A stretch of 8,048 nucleotides of DNA. It comes from an uncultured Selenomonadales bacterium (lineage in GTDB: Bacteria > Bacillota_C > Negativicutes > Selenomonadales > Selenomonadaceae). Position numbers and translations under genes: made by a program. The stretch covers positions 1-8,048 of the forward strand of contig CAMJNB010000044.1 in the NCBI GenBank assembly GCA_946407175.1, in the 5' to 3' direction. Under the pieces are notes generated by a model. That model was not told the DNA's origin and searched no databases. It was given only the letters and a program-made list of their open reading frames with translations. Below are positions 1-5,359 of the stretch, piece by piece; position 1 is the first letter of the stretch; each line of letters opens with the position of its first letter.

Positions 1-19
1 GTTACGTATTTGTTCGATT

Positions 20-48
20 ATCTTAGCACAAACAAAATTTTTTTGCAA
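20..48 (-). promoter_or_regulatory. Sigma-A-type promoter reading out of the left edge
   Basis: Reading the minus strand, a -35 TTGCAA (43-48) is followed after 17 bp by TAAGAT (20-25), preceded by TG at the extended -10 position. Transcription would start near base 13 and leave the window. The 65 bases between the left edge and the korB stop hold no start codon with a ribosome binding site on this strand. The gene beyond the edge therefore probably has its own promoter and is not simply the next gene of the kor operon. This is a motif call only; the -10 matches consensus at 4 of 6 bases. Confidence 0.5.
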
Positions 49-65
49 GAAATTTTTAGTTATCC

Positions 66-887
66 TTACAAACTGCCTGCCAACTCTTTGACGTGATTAT
101 AAGATTCGTCGTAAGTTTCGGTTTCAGTCTTGTAGAAAAGACCGATAGGAAATTTATCGCCGGACTTTTTATCATCGTCGAGTTTATCCCAAACATTTTT
201 CATAACGGCATTGTCACGCATCCACGCCATCATTTTGGCAGGTTCGCCGATTTTATTTCTGCGCCCGTACGCCGTAGGACATTGCACCAGCGCTTCAATG
301 AATGAAAAGCCTTTATTGTCCATGCCGCCTTCAATCATTTTCACAAGGTGCTGAACGTGAAAGGCGGTTGACCTTGCGACGTAGGTGGCACCTGCGGCTT
401 CGGCAAGTTTGCATGCGTCAAAAGGTCTGTCAATGGAACCGTACGGCGCCGTTGTGGCTTTTTTACCGAGCGGCGTCATAGGCGACGCTTGACCGCCTGT
501 CATGCCGTAAATGTTATTGTTAAAAAGAATTACGGTTAAATCGACGTTGCGGCGGCAGCCATGAATAAAATGATTTCCGCCAATCGCCGTACAATCGCCG
601 TCACCGGTAATTACAACGACGTTTAAATTTGGATTCGCCATTTTCACGCCGGTAGCGAAGGGAATTGCACGACCGTGCGCCGTATGCAACGTGTCAAAAT
701 CCATGTAACCCGACGCGCGGGAGGAACAGCCTATTCCGCTGACAATAACGGTGTTGTCCTGCGACCAACCTTTTTTCTCAATCGCCTGCACGATAGCTTT
801 CATGACAATGCCGTTGCCGCAACCGGGACACCATAAATGCGGCAGTCTGTTTTGTCTGAAATATGTTTCATAACTTCTTTCAAGCAT
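66..887 (-). CDS. korB: 2-oxoacid:ferredoxin oxidoreductase, beta (TPP-binding) subunit, KorB-like
   Basis: This is the catalytic beta subunit (273 residues) of a CoA-dependent 2-oxoacid:ferredoxin oxidoreductase. It binds thiamine pyrophosphate and Mg2+ and oxidatively decarboxylates the 2-oxoacid in the cytoplasm. The TPP motif is visible: GDGD at 95-98, followed by NNN at 123-125. The N-terminal WCPGCG (C20, C23), C54 and C203 match in spacing the four Cys that hold the [4Fe-4S] cluster in archaeal two-subunit enzymes of this family. The start follows a GAGGTG site (895-900) with a 7-base gap and overlaps the end of korA by 8 bp, so translation is probably coupled. Length and sequence style fit 2-oxoglutarate-type KorB, but a 2-oxoisovalerate (Vor) or other 2-oxoacid substrate cannot be excluded. 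No gamma-subunit gene follows within the 65 bases left in the window. Confidence 0.93.
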   Translation of the reverse strand: MLERSYETYFRQNRLPHLWCPGCGNGIVMKAIVQAIEKKGWSQDNTVIVSGIGCSSRASGYMDFDTLHTAHGRAIPFATGVKMANPNLNVVVITGDGDCTAIGGNHFIHGCRRNVDLTVILFNNNIYGMTGGQASPMTPLGKKATTAPYGSIDRPFDACKLAEAAGATYVARSTAFHVQHLVKMIEGGMDNKGFSFIEALVQCPTAYGRRNKIGEPAKMMAWMRDNAVMKNVWDKLDDDKKSGDKFPIGLFYKTETETYDESYNHVKELAGSL

Positions 888-2031
888 TGCCGCTCACCTC
901 ACTTACCAACTCTTCAACCGCTATTTGAATTTCTTCCGGCTCAAAAATCGTCATATCGTACTTGCCGCAGAATTTCACGGGGCATTGACCGTTTGCCGCG
1001 CGTTGCACTTCGCCGACAAGCTGACCGTAGTTAAGCTCCGCCATGACGATGCCTTTAACTTTTTTTGCAAGGTTAAAAATAATTTTATCGGCAAAGGGAA
1101 ATATCGTGACGAGTCTTACAAAGCCGACTTTCAAACCTTTGGTGCGACAATTTTTAACCGACTCATAAGCCGTCCGCGCAGTGCCGCCGAATGCCACTAC
1201 CGCAAATTCCGCGTCGTCCATGAAAAATTCTTGCACTTCGATAATTTCATCTTCTGCGCGTGAAATTTTTTCGTGCAGGCGGCGAATCAAATTTTCAGTA
1301 ACTTTCGGACTGCCGACGGGAAAGCCTGTTTCGTCGTGAATCAAGCCGGTAACGTGGATTCTGTAGCCTTCTCCGAAGTTTGCAATATTCGGAACCAAAT
1401 CTTCATCGGCGGCGTAAGGTTGATAACCCTCCGCGCGAGATTTTTTCGGACTTCTGCGCGGGAAAATTGCCAATTCGTCAGCGGCGGGAAGTTCGACGTT
1501 TTCGCGCAGGTGACCGACAATTTCGTCCATAAGTAAAATTACCGGCGTACGGAATTTTTCAGCGAAGTTCACGGACTTAACCGTTAAGTCAAACGCCTCA
1601 CGAACAGACCAAGGACTTAAAACAATAATGGGGTGATCTCCGTGCGTACCCCAACGCGCTTGCATAACGTCACCTTGCGAAGGCGCGGTAGGTTGACCTG
1701 TCGAAGGACCAACGCGTTGAACGTTGACAATCACGGCGGGAATTTCTGCCTCTGCCGCGTAACCGATTAACTCTTGCTTAAGCGAAATGCCGGGACCCGA
1801 CGACGCGGTTAAAACTTTTTTACCGGCAAGCGACGCGCCGAGTATGACGCCCATGCTTGCAATTTCATCTTCCATTTGAATAAAAGTGCCGCCGACTTTC
1901 GGCAAAAGTTTAGCCATTGTTTCAGCAATTTCTGTTGAAGGAGTTATGGGGTAGCCGCCAAAAAAGCGAACGCCTGCCGCCAATGCGCCTTCTGCAACGG
2001 CTTCATTGCCTTGCATAAGTTTTGCGCTCAT
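880..2031 (-). CDS. korA: 2-oxoacid:ferredoxin oxidoreductase, alpha subunit, KorA-like
   Basis: This is the alpha subunit (383 residues) that pairs with KorB and contributes the pyrimidine-side half of the TPP site and substrate contacts. The family signature YPITPSTE is at 27-34, the conserved acidic QMEDE at 52-56, SSGPG at 77-81, and QRVGPSTGQPT at 105-115. The stretch around MQARWGTHGDH (123-133) is typical of KorA proteins. The C-terminal part (about 275-380) resembles the transketolase C-terminal-like domain. At 383 residues there is no room for a fused gamma domain, which KorA proteins near 560-600 residues carry. The ATG overlaps the korD stop as ATGA (2028-2031). Its ribosome binding site GGAGGAG (2037-2043) lies inside korD with a 5-base gap, which favours coupled translation. 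Substrate is inferred to be 2-oxoglutarate; VorB-type annotation is the main alternative. Confidence 0.93.
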   Translation of the reverse strand: MSAKLMQGNEAVAEGALAAGVRFFGGYPITPSTEIAETMAKLLPKVGGTFIQMEDEIASMGVILGASLAGKKVLTASSGPGISLKQELIGYAAEAEIPAVIVNVQRVGPSTGQPTAPSQGDVMQARWGTHGDHPIIVLSPWSVREAFDLTVKSVNFAEKFRTPVILLMDEIVGHLRENVELPAADELAIFPRRSPKKSRAEGYQPYAADEDLVPNIANFGEGYRIHVTGLIHDETGFPVGSPKVTENLIRRLHEKISRAEDEIIEVQEFFMDDAEFAVVAFGGTARTAYESVKNCRTKGLKVGFVRLVTIFPFADKIIFNLAKKVKGIVMAELNYGQLVGEVQRAANGQCPVKFCGKYDMTIFEPEEIQIAVEELVSEVSGNA

Positions 2032-2234
2032 TTTTTCTCCTCCTTCACCTTGTCAACGAAAATTGCGTAATCGGGGCAACGAAGTTCGCACTGTCCGCAA
2101 GCTATGCATGCTTCGTGATTTGCAACATAAATTTTCCCCAACTTGTCCAACGCCAAAACTTGTTTGGGACAAAACGCCGCGCAGATACCACAGCCTTTGC
2201 ACCGGTCAAGTTTCAGTGTAAACTCCGACTTCAT
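2028..2234 (-). CDS. korD: 2-oxoacid:ferredoxin oxidoreductase, delta subunit (2[4Fe-4S] ferredoxin), KorD-like
   Basis: A 68-residue ferredoxin-type subunit that should carry electrons from the KorAB active site to soluble ferredoxin. Both cluster motifs are complete: C12, C15, C18 and C22 followed by Pro, and C43, C46, C49 and C53 followed by Pro, each in the CxxCxxCxxxCP pattern for a [4Fe-4S] cluster. The C-terminal tail is Lys/Glu rich. It is the first gene of the operon: AGGAGGG at 2243-2249 lies 8 bases before the ATG, and a promoter is at 2272-2300. A separate delta subunit beside alpha and beta is the arrangement of four-subunit Kor/Vor enzymes. Those also need a gamma subunit, which is not visible in this window. 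Confidence 0.92.
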   Translation of the reverse strand: MKSEFTLKLDRCKGCGICAAFCPKQVLALDKLGKIYVANHEACIACGQCELRCPDYAIFVDKVKEEKK

Positions 2235-2271
2235 TAAATAAGCCCTCCTGTTATATTTTTAAATCATTGTG

Positions 2272-2300
2272 ATTATATCATTCAGAAAATTTTTTGAAAA
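2272..2300 (-). promoter_or_regulatory. Predicted sigma-A promoter of the korDAB operon
   Basis: On the minus strand, a perfect -10 TATAAT (2272-2277) sits 17 bp after a weaker -35 TTTTCA (2295-2300). Transcription would start near 2265, giving a leader of about 30 bases that ends in the strong korD ribosome binding site. A TTGACG is also present further upstream (2305-2310 region), but it is 31 bases from the -10 and so does not fit as its -35. Confidence 0.6.
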
Positions 2301-2318
2301 GTTTTCGCCGTCAAGTAT

Positions 2319-2332
2319 ACAATGCACATTGT
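2319..2332. promoter_or_regulatory. Small inverted repeat upstream of the kor promoter (operator candidate)
   Basis: ACAATG-CA-CATTGT forms a dyad with two perfect 6-bp arms, centred about 25 bp upstream of the predicted kor -35 box. Position and symmetry would suit a dimeric transcription factor, but the sequence does not match a regulator I can name. A 14-bp dyad can also occur by chance in AT-rich spacer DNA. Confidence 0.25.
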
Positions 2333-2360
2333 TTAGCTGTTAGATTGTAGCTGGTAGGGA
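2333..2360. repeat. TTAGCTG-type heptamer repeat, four units
   Basis: Four consecutive 7-base units in register share the pattern (T/G)TAG followed by three variable bases, at 2333, 2340, 2347 and 2354. The tract belongs to the same family as the heptamers at 2397-2445 and 3867-3971. It lies between the kor upstream region and the rmlD terminator, with no coding potential. Confidence 0.6.
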
Positions 2361-2363
2361 ACT

Positions 2364-2398
2364 AAAAAAATCCCGACATAAATTTTTACGTCGAGATT
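2364..2398 (-). terminator. Rho-independent terminator of the rmlD transcription unit
   Basis: Read on the minus strand, 2398 down to 2369 folds into a stem of about 13 bp with two G-U wobbles and a 4-base loop. The core pairs AATCTCGAC with GTCGGGATT, which runs directly into a seven-T tract (2370-2364). On the plus strand the two wobbles become C-A mismatches and there is no T tract. The terminator therefore works in the minus direction, about 47 bases after the rmlD stop, and insulates rmlD from the kor promoter. Confidence 0.85.
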
Positions 2399-2445
2399 AG
2401 GTGTTAGCTTTTAGTTATTAGCTTTTAGATGTTAGCTTGTAGGTT
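2397..2445. repeat. TTAGCTT-type heptamer repeat, seven units
   Basis: Seven consecutive 7-base units in strict register start at 2397, six of them beginning TTAG and the last GTAG. TTAGCTT occurs three times, alternating with variants. The tract fills the space between the rmlD stop codon (2445-2447) and the base of the terminator stem. Unit sequence and register match the tract in front of the aspartate kinase gene (3867-3971). Confidence 0.75.
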
Positions 2446-3287
2446 TAAGCGTTAATTTCAATCAAATATCTTTTAAGCGCGTCCTGCCAATCGGGAAGAC
2501 GTGAAAAACCTGCCGCGTCCAAAGATTTTTTGCTTAAACGCGAATTGAAAGGACGTTTCGCCGGTGTAGGATAATCCTCTGTACGAATCATTTCAACTTC
2601 GACATCTTTCTTTGCCAGCTTAAAAATTTCTGCCGCAAATTCAGCCCAACTGCAAAAGCCTTCGTTCGTCGCATGGTACGTGCCAAATTTATCGGTGTGA
2701 ACCATGTCGACTAAAAGCGGCGCAAGGTCTTTCGTGTAGGTGGGACTGCCGACTTGATCCGCAACTACGCGCAGTTTCTTATGCGTGTTTGCAAGGTTCA
2801 ACATCGTTTTTACAAAATTTTTTCCGTTCTTGCCGAAAACCCAACTGATTCGCACGATAAAATTTCTTCTGTTAATCGCGCGTACCGAGTCTTCGCCCAA
2901 AAGTTTACTCCTGCCGTAAACATTGCACGGACTTTTTTCATCAGTCACTTCGTACGGCGTATTGCCATCGCCGCCGAAAACGTAATCGGTGCTGGGATAA
3001 AGCAACTTCGCATTAACGTCGCGGCAAGCCTCCGCCATATAACGTGTCGCAAGTCCGTTCACGGTAAGCGCCAATTCCGCATCACTTTCCGCCTTGTCGA
3101 CGGCAGTATAAGCCGCGCAGTGAATAACGGCATCGGGTTTATTCTTTGCAATAAATTCTTTAATGCTTTTTTCGTCCGTTAAATCAATTTCGTTGCGCGT
3201 CGTGACGATAAATTTTTCACCGCGCCTGTCGAGTTCATCTGCTACGTCATAACCGAGCTGACCGGTTATTCCTGTTACGATTATCAT
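2445..3287 (-). CDS. rfbD: dTDP-4-dehydrorhamnose reductase (RmlD/RfbD)
   Basis: This 280-residue NAD(P)H-dependent short-chain reductase makes dTDP-L-rhamnose from dTDP-4-dehydro-L-rhamnose, the last step of the rhamnose donor pathway for cell-surface polysaccharide. The Rossmann motif GITGQLG (6-12) is at the N terminus, CAAYTAVDKAE at 57-67, and the catalytic STD (99-101) and YGRSK (Y124, K128) are intact. RPFNS (245-249) near the C terminus is typical of RmlD. Length is normal. The ATG is fixed by the Rossmann strand beginning at residue 2, although the nearest ribosome binding site (GAGGAG, 3303-3308) is about 15 bases away, longer than usual. No rmlA, rmlB or rmlC is in the window, so the rest of the pathway must be elsewhere. 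It is probably cotranscribed with the small gene upstream and ends at the terminator at 2364-2398. Confidence 0.94.
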   Translation of the reverse strand: MIIVTGITGQLGYDVADELDRRGEKFIVTTRNEIDLTDEKSIKEFIAKNKPDAVIHCAAYTAVDKAESDAELALTVNGLATRYMAEACRDVNAKLLYPSTDYVFGGDGNTPYEVTDEKSPCNVYGRSKLLGEDSVRAINRRNFIVRISWVFGKNGKNFVKTMLNLANTHKKLRVVADQVGSPTYTKDLAPLLVDMVHTDKFGTYHATNEGFCSWAEFAAEIFKLAKKDVEVEMIRTEDYPTPAKRPFNSRLSKKSLDAAGFSRLPDWQDALKRYLIEINA

Positions 3288-3320
3288 AAGTTCTGCTAAT
3301 CTCTCCTCAAAAAATTTTTT

Positions 3321-3341
3321 CGGCTAATAAATTTTTAACCG
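3321..3341 (-). other. Weak hairpin between the small acidic gene and rmlD
   Basis: On the minus strand, CGGTTAA and TTAGCCG pair over 7 bp (one G-U wobble) around a 7-base loop. They are followed by six A and then six T (3320-3309), so the T tract does not directly abut the stem. It could attenuate readthrough into rmlD or be a spacer without function. The rmlD ribosome binding site follows immediately. Confidence 0.35.
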
Positions 3342-3346
3342 CTAAA

Positions 3347-3724
3347 TTAAATTTCTTCGATATCTTCAGGGTGTGATTTAATATAGTCAAAGTAGCGGTT
3401 AAGCTCTTCACTGAAATCTTTATCTTCAATAGCTTTAAGCTGAAATGCCAACATAGTGACTGCCGAAATACGCGCAACTTCATGCGGCTTGAAAGTATCG
3501 ACAAGTTTGGCAACGGTACGCGCCATTTCGCCGACAACGTCTCTTTCATAAGTGCCGACGCGATTCAAGAAGAGAAGGTCAAACATCTGTTGTTCAAGCG
3601 GCGACCAATCAAGTGCGATACCGGCATTGGAACGCGGACTCTCGTGGTATTCGATATCTTCGTCAACTTCACCGATATCGGGAATATACATTTCTTCTTC
3701 GTCGTCAAAAGGTTGCTTTTTCAT
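3347..3724 (-). CDS. Small acidic protein of unknown function, 125 residues
   Basis: I do not recognise this protein. The first 30 residues are strongly acidic (12 Asp/Glu), including DDEEE at 7-11, and look disordered. Residues about 40-125 are rich in helix-forming sequence with hydrophobic spacing (for example QQMFDLLFL at 45-53 and AVTMLAFQLKAI at 88-99), which suggests a compact helical domain. There is no signal peptide, membrane segment or metal-binding motif. The ATG at 3724 is chosen because GGAGG (3737-3741) precedes it by 12 bases and the predicted transcription start is near 3761. A start at 3820 would lie upstream of that promoter, and an in-frame ATG at 3760 would leave almost no leader. 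The gene is followed after 59 bases by rmlD and probably shares its transcript. A role in surface polysaccharide synthesis would be a guess from position alone. Confidence 0.8.
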   Translation of the reverse strand: MKKQPFDDEEEMYIPDIGEVDEDIEYHESPRSNAGIALDWSPLEQQMFDLLFLNRVGTYERDVVGEMARTVAKLVDTFKPHEVARISAVTMLAFQLKAIEDKDFSEELNRYFDYIKSHPEDIEEI

Positions 3725-3767
3725 GAAAAAAAATCGCCTCCATGATAAAAAATTTTCCATATTTAAC

Positions 3768-3796
3768 AGTATAGCATTAACTTTGATTAACTGCAA
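3768..3796 (-). promoter_or_regulatory. Sigma-A promoter of the small acidic gene and rmlD
   Basis: On the minus strand, TTGCAG (3791-3796) and TATACT (3768-3773) are separated by 17 bp, with TG at the extended -10 position. Both boxes match consensus at 5 of 6 or nearly so. Transcription would start near 3761, about 37 bases before the ATG. This promoter is back to back with the aspartate kinase promoter, with 35 bp between the two -35 boxes. Confidence 0.75.
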
Positions 3797-3802
3797 ATTT
3801 TT

Positions 3803-3820
3803 TTGTATCGCTGTATACAA
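3803..3820. promoter_or_regulatory. Inverted repeat between divergent promoters (operator candidate)
   Basis: TTGTAT-N6-ATACAA is a perfect 6-bp-arm dyad placed between the -35 boxes of the two divergent promoters. A protein bound here could act on both transcription units. I cannot assign it to a known regulator family from sequence alone. Confidence 0.35.
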
Positions 3821-3831
3821 CGGGAAATTTT

Positions 3832-3860
3832 TTGACGGCAGAAAAAATCTTTGTTAAAAT
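3832..3860 (+). promoter_or_regulatory. Sigma-A promoter of the aspartate kinase gene
   Basis: TTGACG (3832-3837) and TAAAAT (3855-3860) are separated by 17 bp, each one base from consensus. Transcription would start near 3867, which is where the heptamer repeat tract begins, giving a leader of about 120 bases. No other convincing promoter lies between 3861 and the start codon. Confidence 0.75.
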
Positions 3861-3866
3861 TTTAAA

Positions 3867-3971
3867 AATAGCTGATAGCGGTTAGCAGTTAGCTATTAGC
3901 GGTTAGCTTTTAGGGATTAGGGATTAGCTTGTATCTTTCATTCTTAATTCTTAATTCTTAATTCTTAATTC
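3867..3971. repeat. Heptamer repeat tract forming the aspartate kinase mRNA leader
   Basis: Fifteen consecutive 7-base units run in unbroken register. The first nine (3867-3929) are of the NNTAG(C/G)N type, most often GTTAGCN or ATTAGNN. Two transitional units follow, and the last four (3944-3971) are TTAATTC, equivalent to 4.6 copies of ATTCTTA from 3940. The next 7 bases contain the AAAGGAG ribosome binding site. The tract begins at the predicted transcription start, so almost the entire untranslated leader is repeat. There is no coding potential and no strong hairpin. Confidence 0.85.
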
Positions 3972-3987
3972 AAAGGAGTGGTCTTGA

Positions 3988-5220
3988 TTGGCTCTCGTTG
4001 TAAAAAAATTCGGCGGCAGTTCGGTTGCAACGACAGAAAAAATTTTGGCGGTGGCACAAAGAATTTTAAGCGAGAAAAAACCTGACGATAAAATTGTTGT
4101 AGTAGTATCGGCAATGGGTGACACGACCGACAATCTGATAACGTTGGCTGAAGGAATTGACAAGGAACCGTACAAAGCAAGTTACCTGCGCGAAATGGAT
4201 ATGCTTTTGACAACGGGCGAACAAATTTCAATCGCACTTTTGGCAATGGCTTTTCAAAAGTTGGGACAGCCTGCAATTTCTTTAACCGGCTCAATGATCG
4301 GCATGAAAACAGATTCCGTCCATACAAAGGGCAGAATTTTGGATATAAAACCTTCCCGCGTATTTGAAGAACTCGACAAAGGAAAAATCGTAGTAGTGGC
4401 AGGTTTTCAAGGCGCAGATAACTTAGGCGATCCCGTGACATTGGGACGCGGCGGCTCCGACGCATCTGCCGTTGCTCTTGCCGGTGCGCTCAAAGCTGAC
4501 GAATGCGAAATTTTTACCGACGTTGAAGGCGTTTACTCGGCAGACCCGCGAATTGTTAAAAATGCACGCAAGATGAAAGAAATTACCTACCGTGAAATGT
4601 TGGAAATGGCGCGTTTGGGTGCAGGAGTCATGCAGCCGCGCTCCGTCGAAATGGGTCATTACTTTCATATTCCGATTCACGTTCGTTCAACTTTTAATGA
4701 CAAAATCGGCACGGTTATCAGGGAGGTTTATACTTTGGAAGATAATTATTTTGAAATTCGCGGCGTGGCGCACGACCAAAAAGTTGCAAAAGTCGCTGTA
4801 CTCGGCGTTGCAAATACGCCAGGCATTGCCTACAAAATTTTTTCAGCGCTTGCCGACGCCAATATCAGCGTGGATATGATTGTACAAAGCATTCGTAACC
4901 TTGAAAAAAATATTACCGACATAGTTTTCACGATTGAAGAATCAGACTTGTCGCAGGCTAAAAAAGTTATTGATAAAGTTGCTGATGAAATTGACGCCAC
5001 ATCGGTTTTGGTTGAAGAGGACGTGGCAAAAGTTTCAATCGTAGGCGCGGGCATGGTAGGTAATCCCGGCGTTGCGTCAAAAATGTTCGGCGCACTTTCA
5101 AGAGCCGGCGTCAACATTGACATTATCAGTACGTCCGAAATCAGCGTCTCCTGCCTTATCAAAGGTTCGCAACTTGTTGAGGCGGTCAACAGCATTCACG
5201 ACGAATTTTTTAAAGAATAG
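3988..5220 (+). CDS. lysC: Aspartate kinase (aspartokinase), alpha subunit
   Basis: Aspartokinase (410 residues) phosphorylates L-aspartate with ATP, the committed step to lysine (and diaminopimelate), threonine and methionine. The kinase domain shows KFGGSS (7-12), TTGEQ (75-79), GRGGSD (153-158) and FTDVEGVYSADPR (176-188). Two ACT-type regulatory domains follow (about 264-340 and 345-405), the usual site of feedback by lysine and/or threonine. The length fits monofunctional LysC without a fused homoserine dehydrogenase. The start is TTG at 3988, with GGAG (3975-3978) 9 bases upstream; KFGGSS close to the N terminus confirms it. A second Shine-Dalgarno and in-frame TTG at codon 250 point to a separate 161-residue beta subunit. 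The TAG stop is the first three bases of a repeat element. The aminotransferase 163 bases downstream has no visible promoter and is probably cotranscribed. The symbol is by family; paralogous names (dapG, ask) are possible. Confidence 0.95.
   Translation: MALVVKKFGGSSVATTEKILAVAQRILSEKKPDDKIVVVVSAMGDTTDNLITLAEGIDKEPYKASYLREMDMLLTTGEQISIALLAMAFQKLGQPAISLTGSMIGMKTDSVHTKGRILDIKPSRVFEELDKGKIVVVAGFQGADNLGDPVTLGRGGSDASAVALAGALKADECEIFTDVEGVYSADPRIVKNARKMKEITYREMLEMARLGAGVMQPRSVEMGHYFHIPIHVRSTFNDKIGTVIREVYTLEDNYFEIRGVAHDQKVAKVAVLGVANTPGIAYKIFSALADANISVDMIVQSIRNLEKNITDIVFTIEESDLSQAKKVIDKVADEIDATSVLVEEDVAKVSIVGAGMVGNPGVASKMFGALSRAGVNIDIISTSEISVSCLIKGSQLVEAVNSIHDEFFKE
4720..4737 (+). promoter_or_regulatory. 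Internal ribosome binding site and TTG start for an aspartokinase beta subunit
   Basis: AGGGAGG (4720-4726) lies 8 bases before an in-frame TTG (4735-4737), codon 250 of the kinase gene. Initiation here would give a 161-residue product with both ACT domains and no kinase domain. This matches in place and size the beta subunit of Bacillus subtilis aspartokinase II, made from an in-frame internal start. The Arg codon inside this site is AGG, the only AGG among the gene's 15 Arg codons. TTG is also the start codon of the full-length protein. Confidence 0.6.
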
Positions 5221-5252
5221 ATCGATAGTGGTTAGATCGATAGATCGATAGT
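5218..5252. repeat. 35-bp GATC-rich repeat, copy 1, overlapping the aspartate kinase stop codon
   Basis: The element is built of TAGATCGA units with one 7-base variant, and matches the copy at 7035-7069 at 33 of 35 bases. Its first three bases are the TAG stop of the kinase gene. It leads into a related TGGATCGA unit and then into the octamer array of opposite orientation. It contains three GATC sites. Confidence 0.85.
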
Positions 5253-5274
5253 GGTTGGATCGATAGAAAACCAA

Positions 5275-5359
5275 CGATCCACCGATCCATCGATCCATCG
5301 ATCCATCGATCCACCGATCCATCGATCCACCGATCCATCGATCCATCGATCCACCGATC
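5275..5359. repeat. Octamer tandem array, CGATCCAY, ten full units plus a partial
   Basis: Ten uninterrupted 8-base units, CGATCCAT (6) or CGATCCAC (4), run from 5275 to 5354, followed by CGATC. Every unit contains GATC. The complement of the unit, (A/G)TGGATCG, resembles the TAGATCGA and TGGATCGA units just upstream. The whole block 5218-5361 thus reads as two oppositely oriented repeat halves ending in TAGATCG and CGATCTA, around a short centre near 5264-5274. No promoter is visible in the block. The aminotransferase ribosome binding site (AAGAGG, 5368-5373) follows closely. Open frames through it on either strand are by-products of the repeat. Confidence 0.9.

Noticed and set aside
925..1536. 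Plus-strand open frames opposite korA
   Set aside because: They are antisense shadows of a clearly conserved KorA, with no start signals and no family resemblance.
3725..3820. N-terminal extension of the small acidic protein to an ATG at 3820
   Set aside because: It would start upstream of the predicted promoter (3768-3796), has no ribosome binding site, and adds a low-complexity stretch; the start at 3724 has GGAGG.
3909..3929. Telomere-like or G-quadruplex TTAGGG motif
   Set aside because: Only two GGG runs occur, within a longer series of TTAGNNN heptamers, so this is variation of the unit and too few G runs for a quadruplex.
5098..5346. Repeat protein rich in DRWIDGS-type units encoded across the octamer array
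   Set aside because: Any 8-bp repeat without stops gives a 24-base (8-codon) peptide period in every open frame. There is no ribosome binding site, and the frame runs into the antisense of aspartate kinase.
5275..5359. CRISPR array
   Set aside because: The units are 8 bp and contiguous with no unique spacers, and no cas gene is present.
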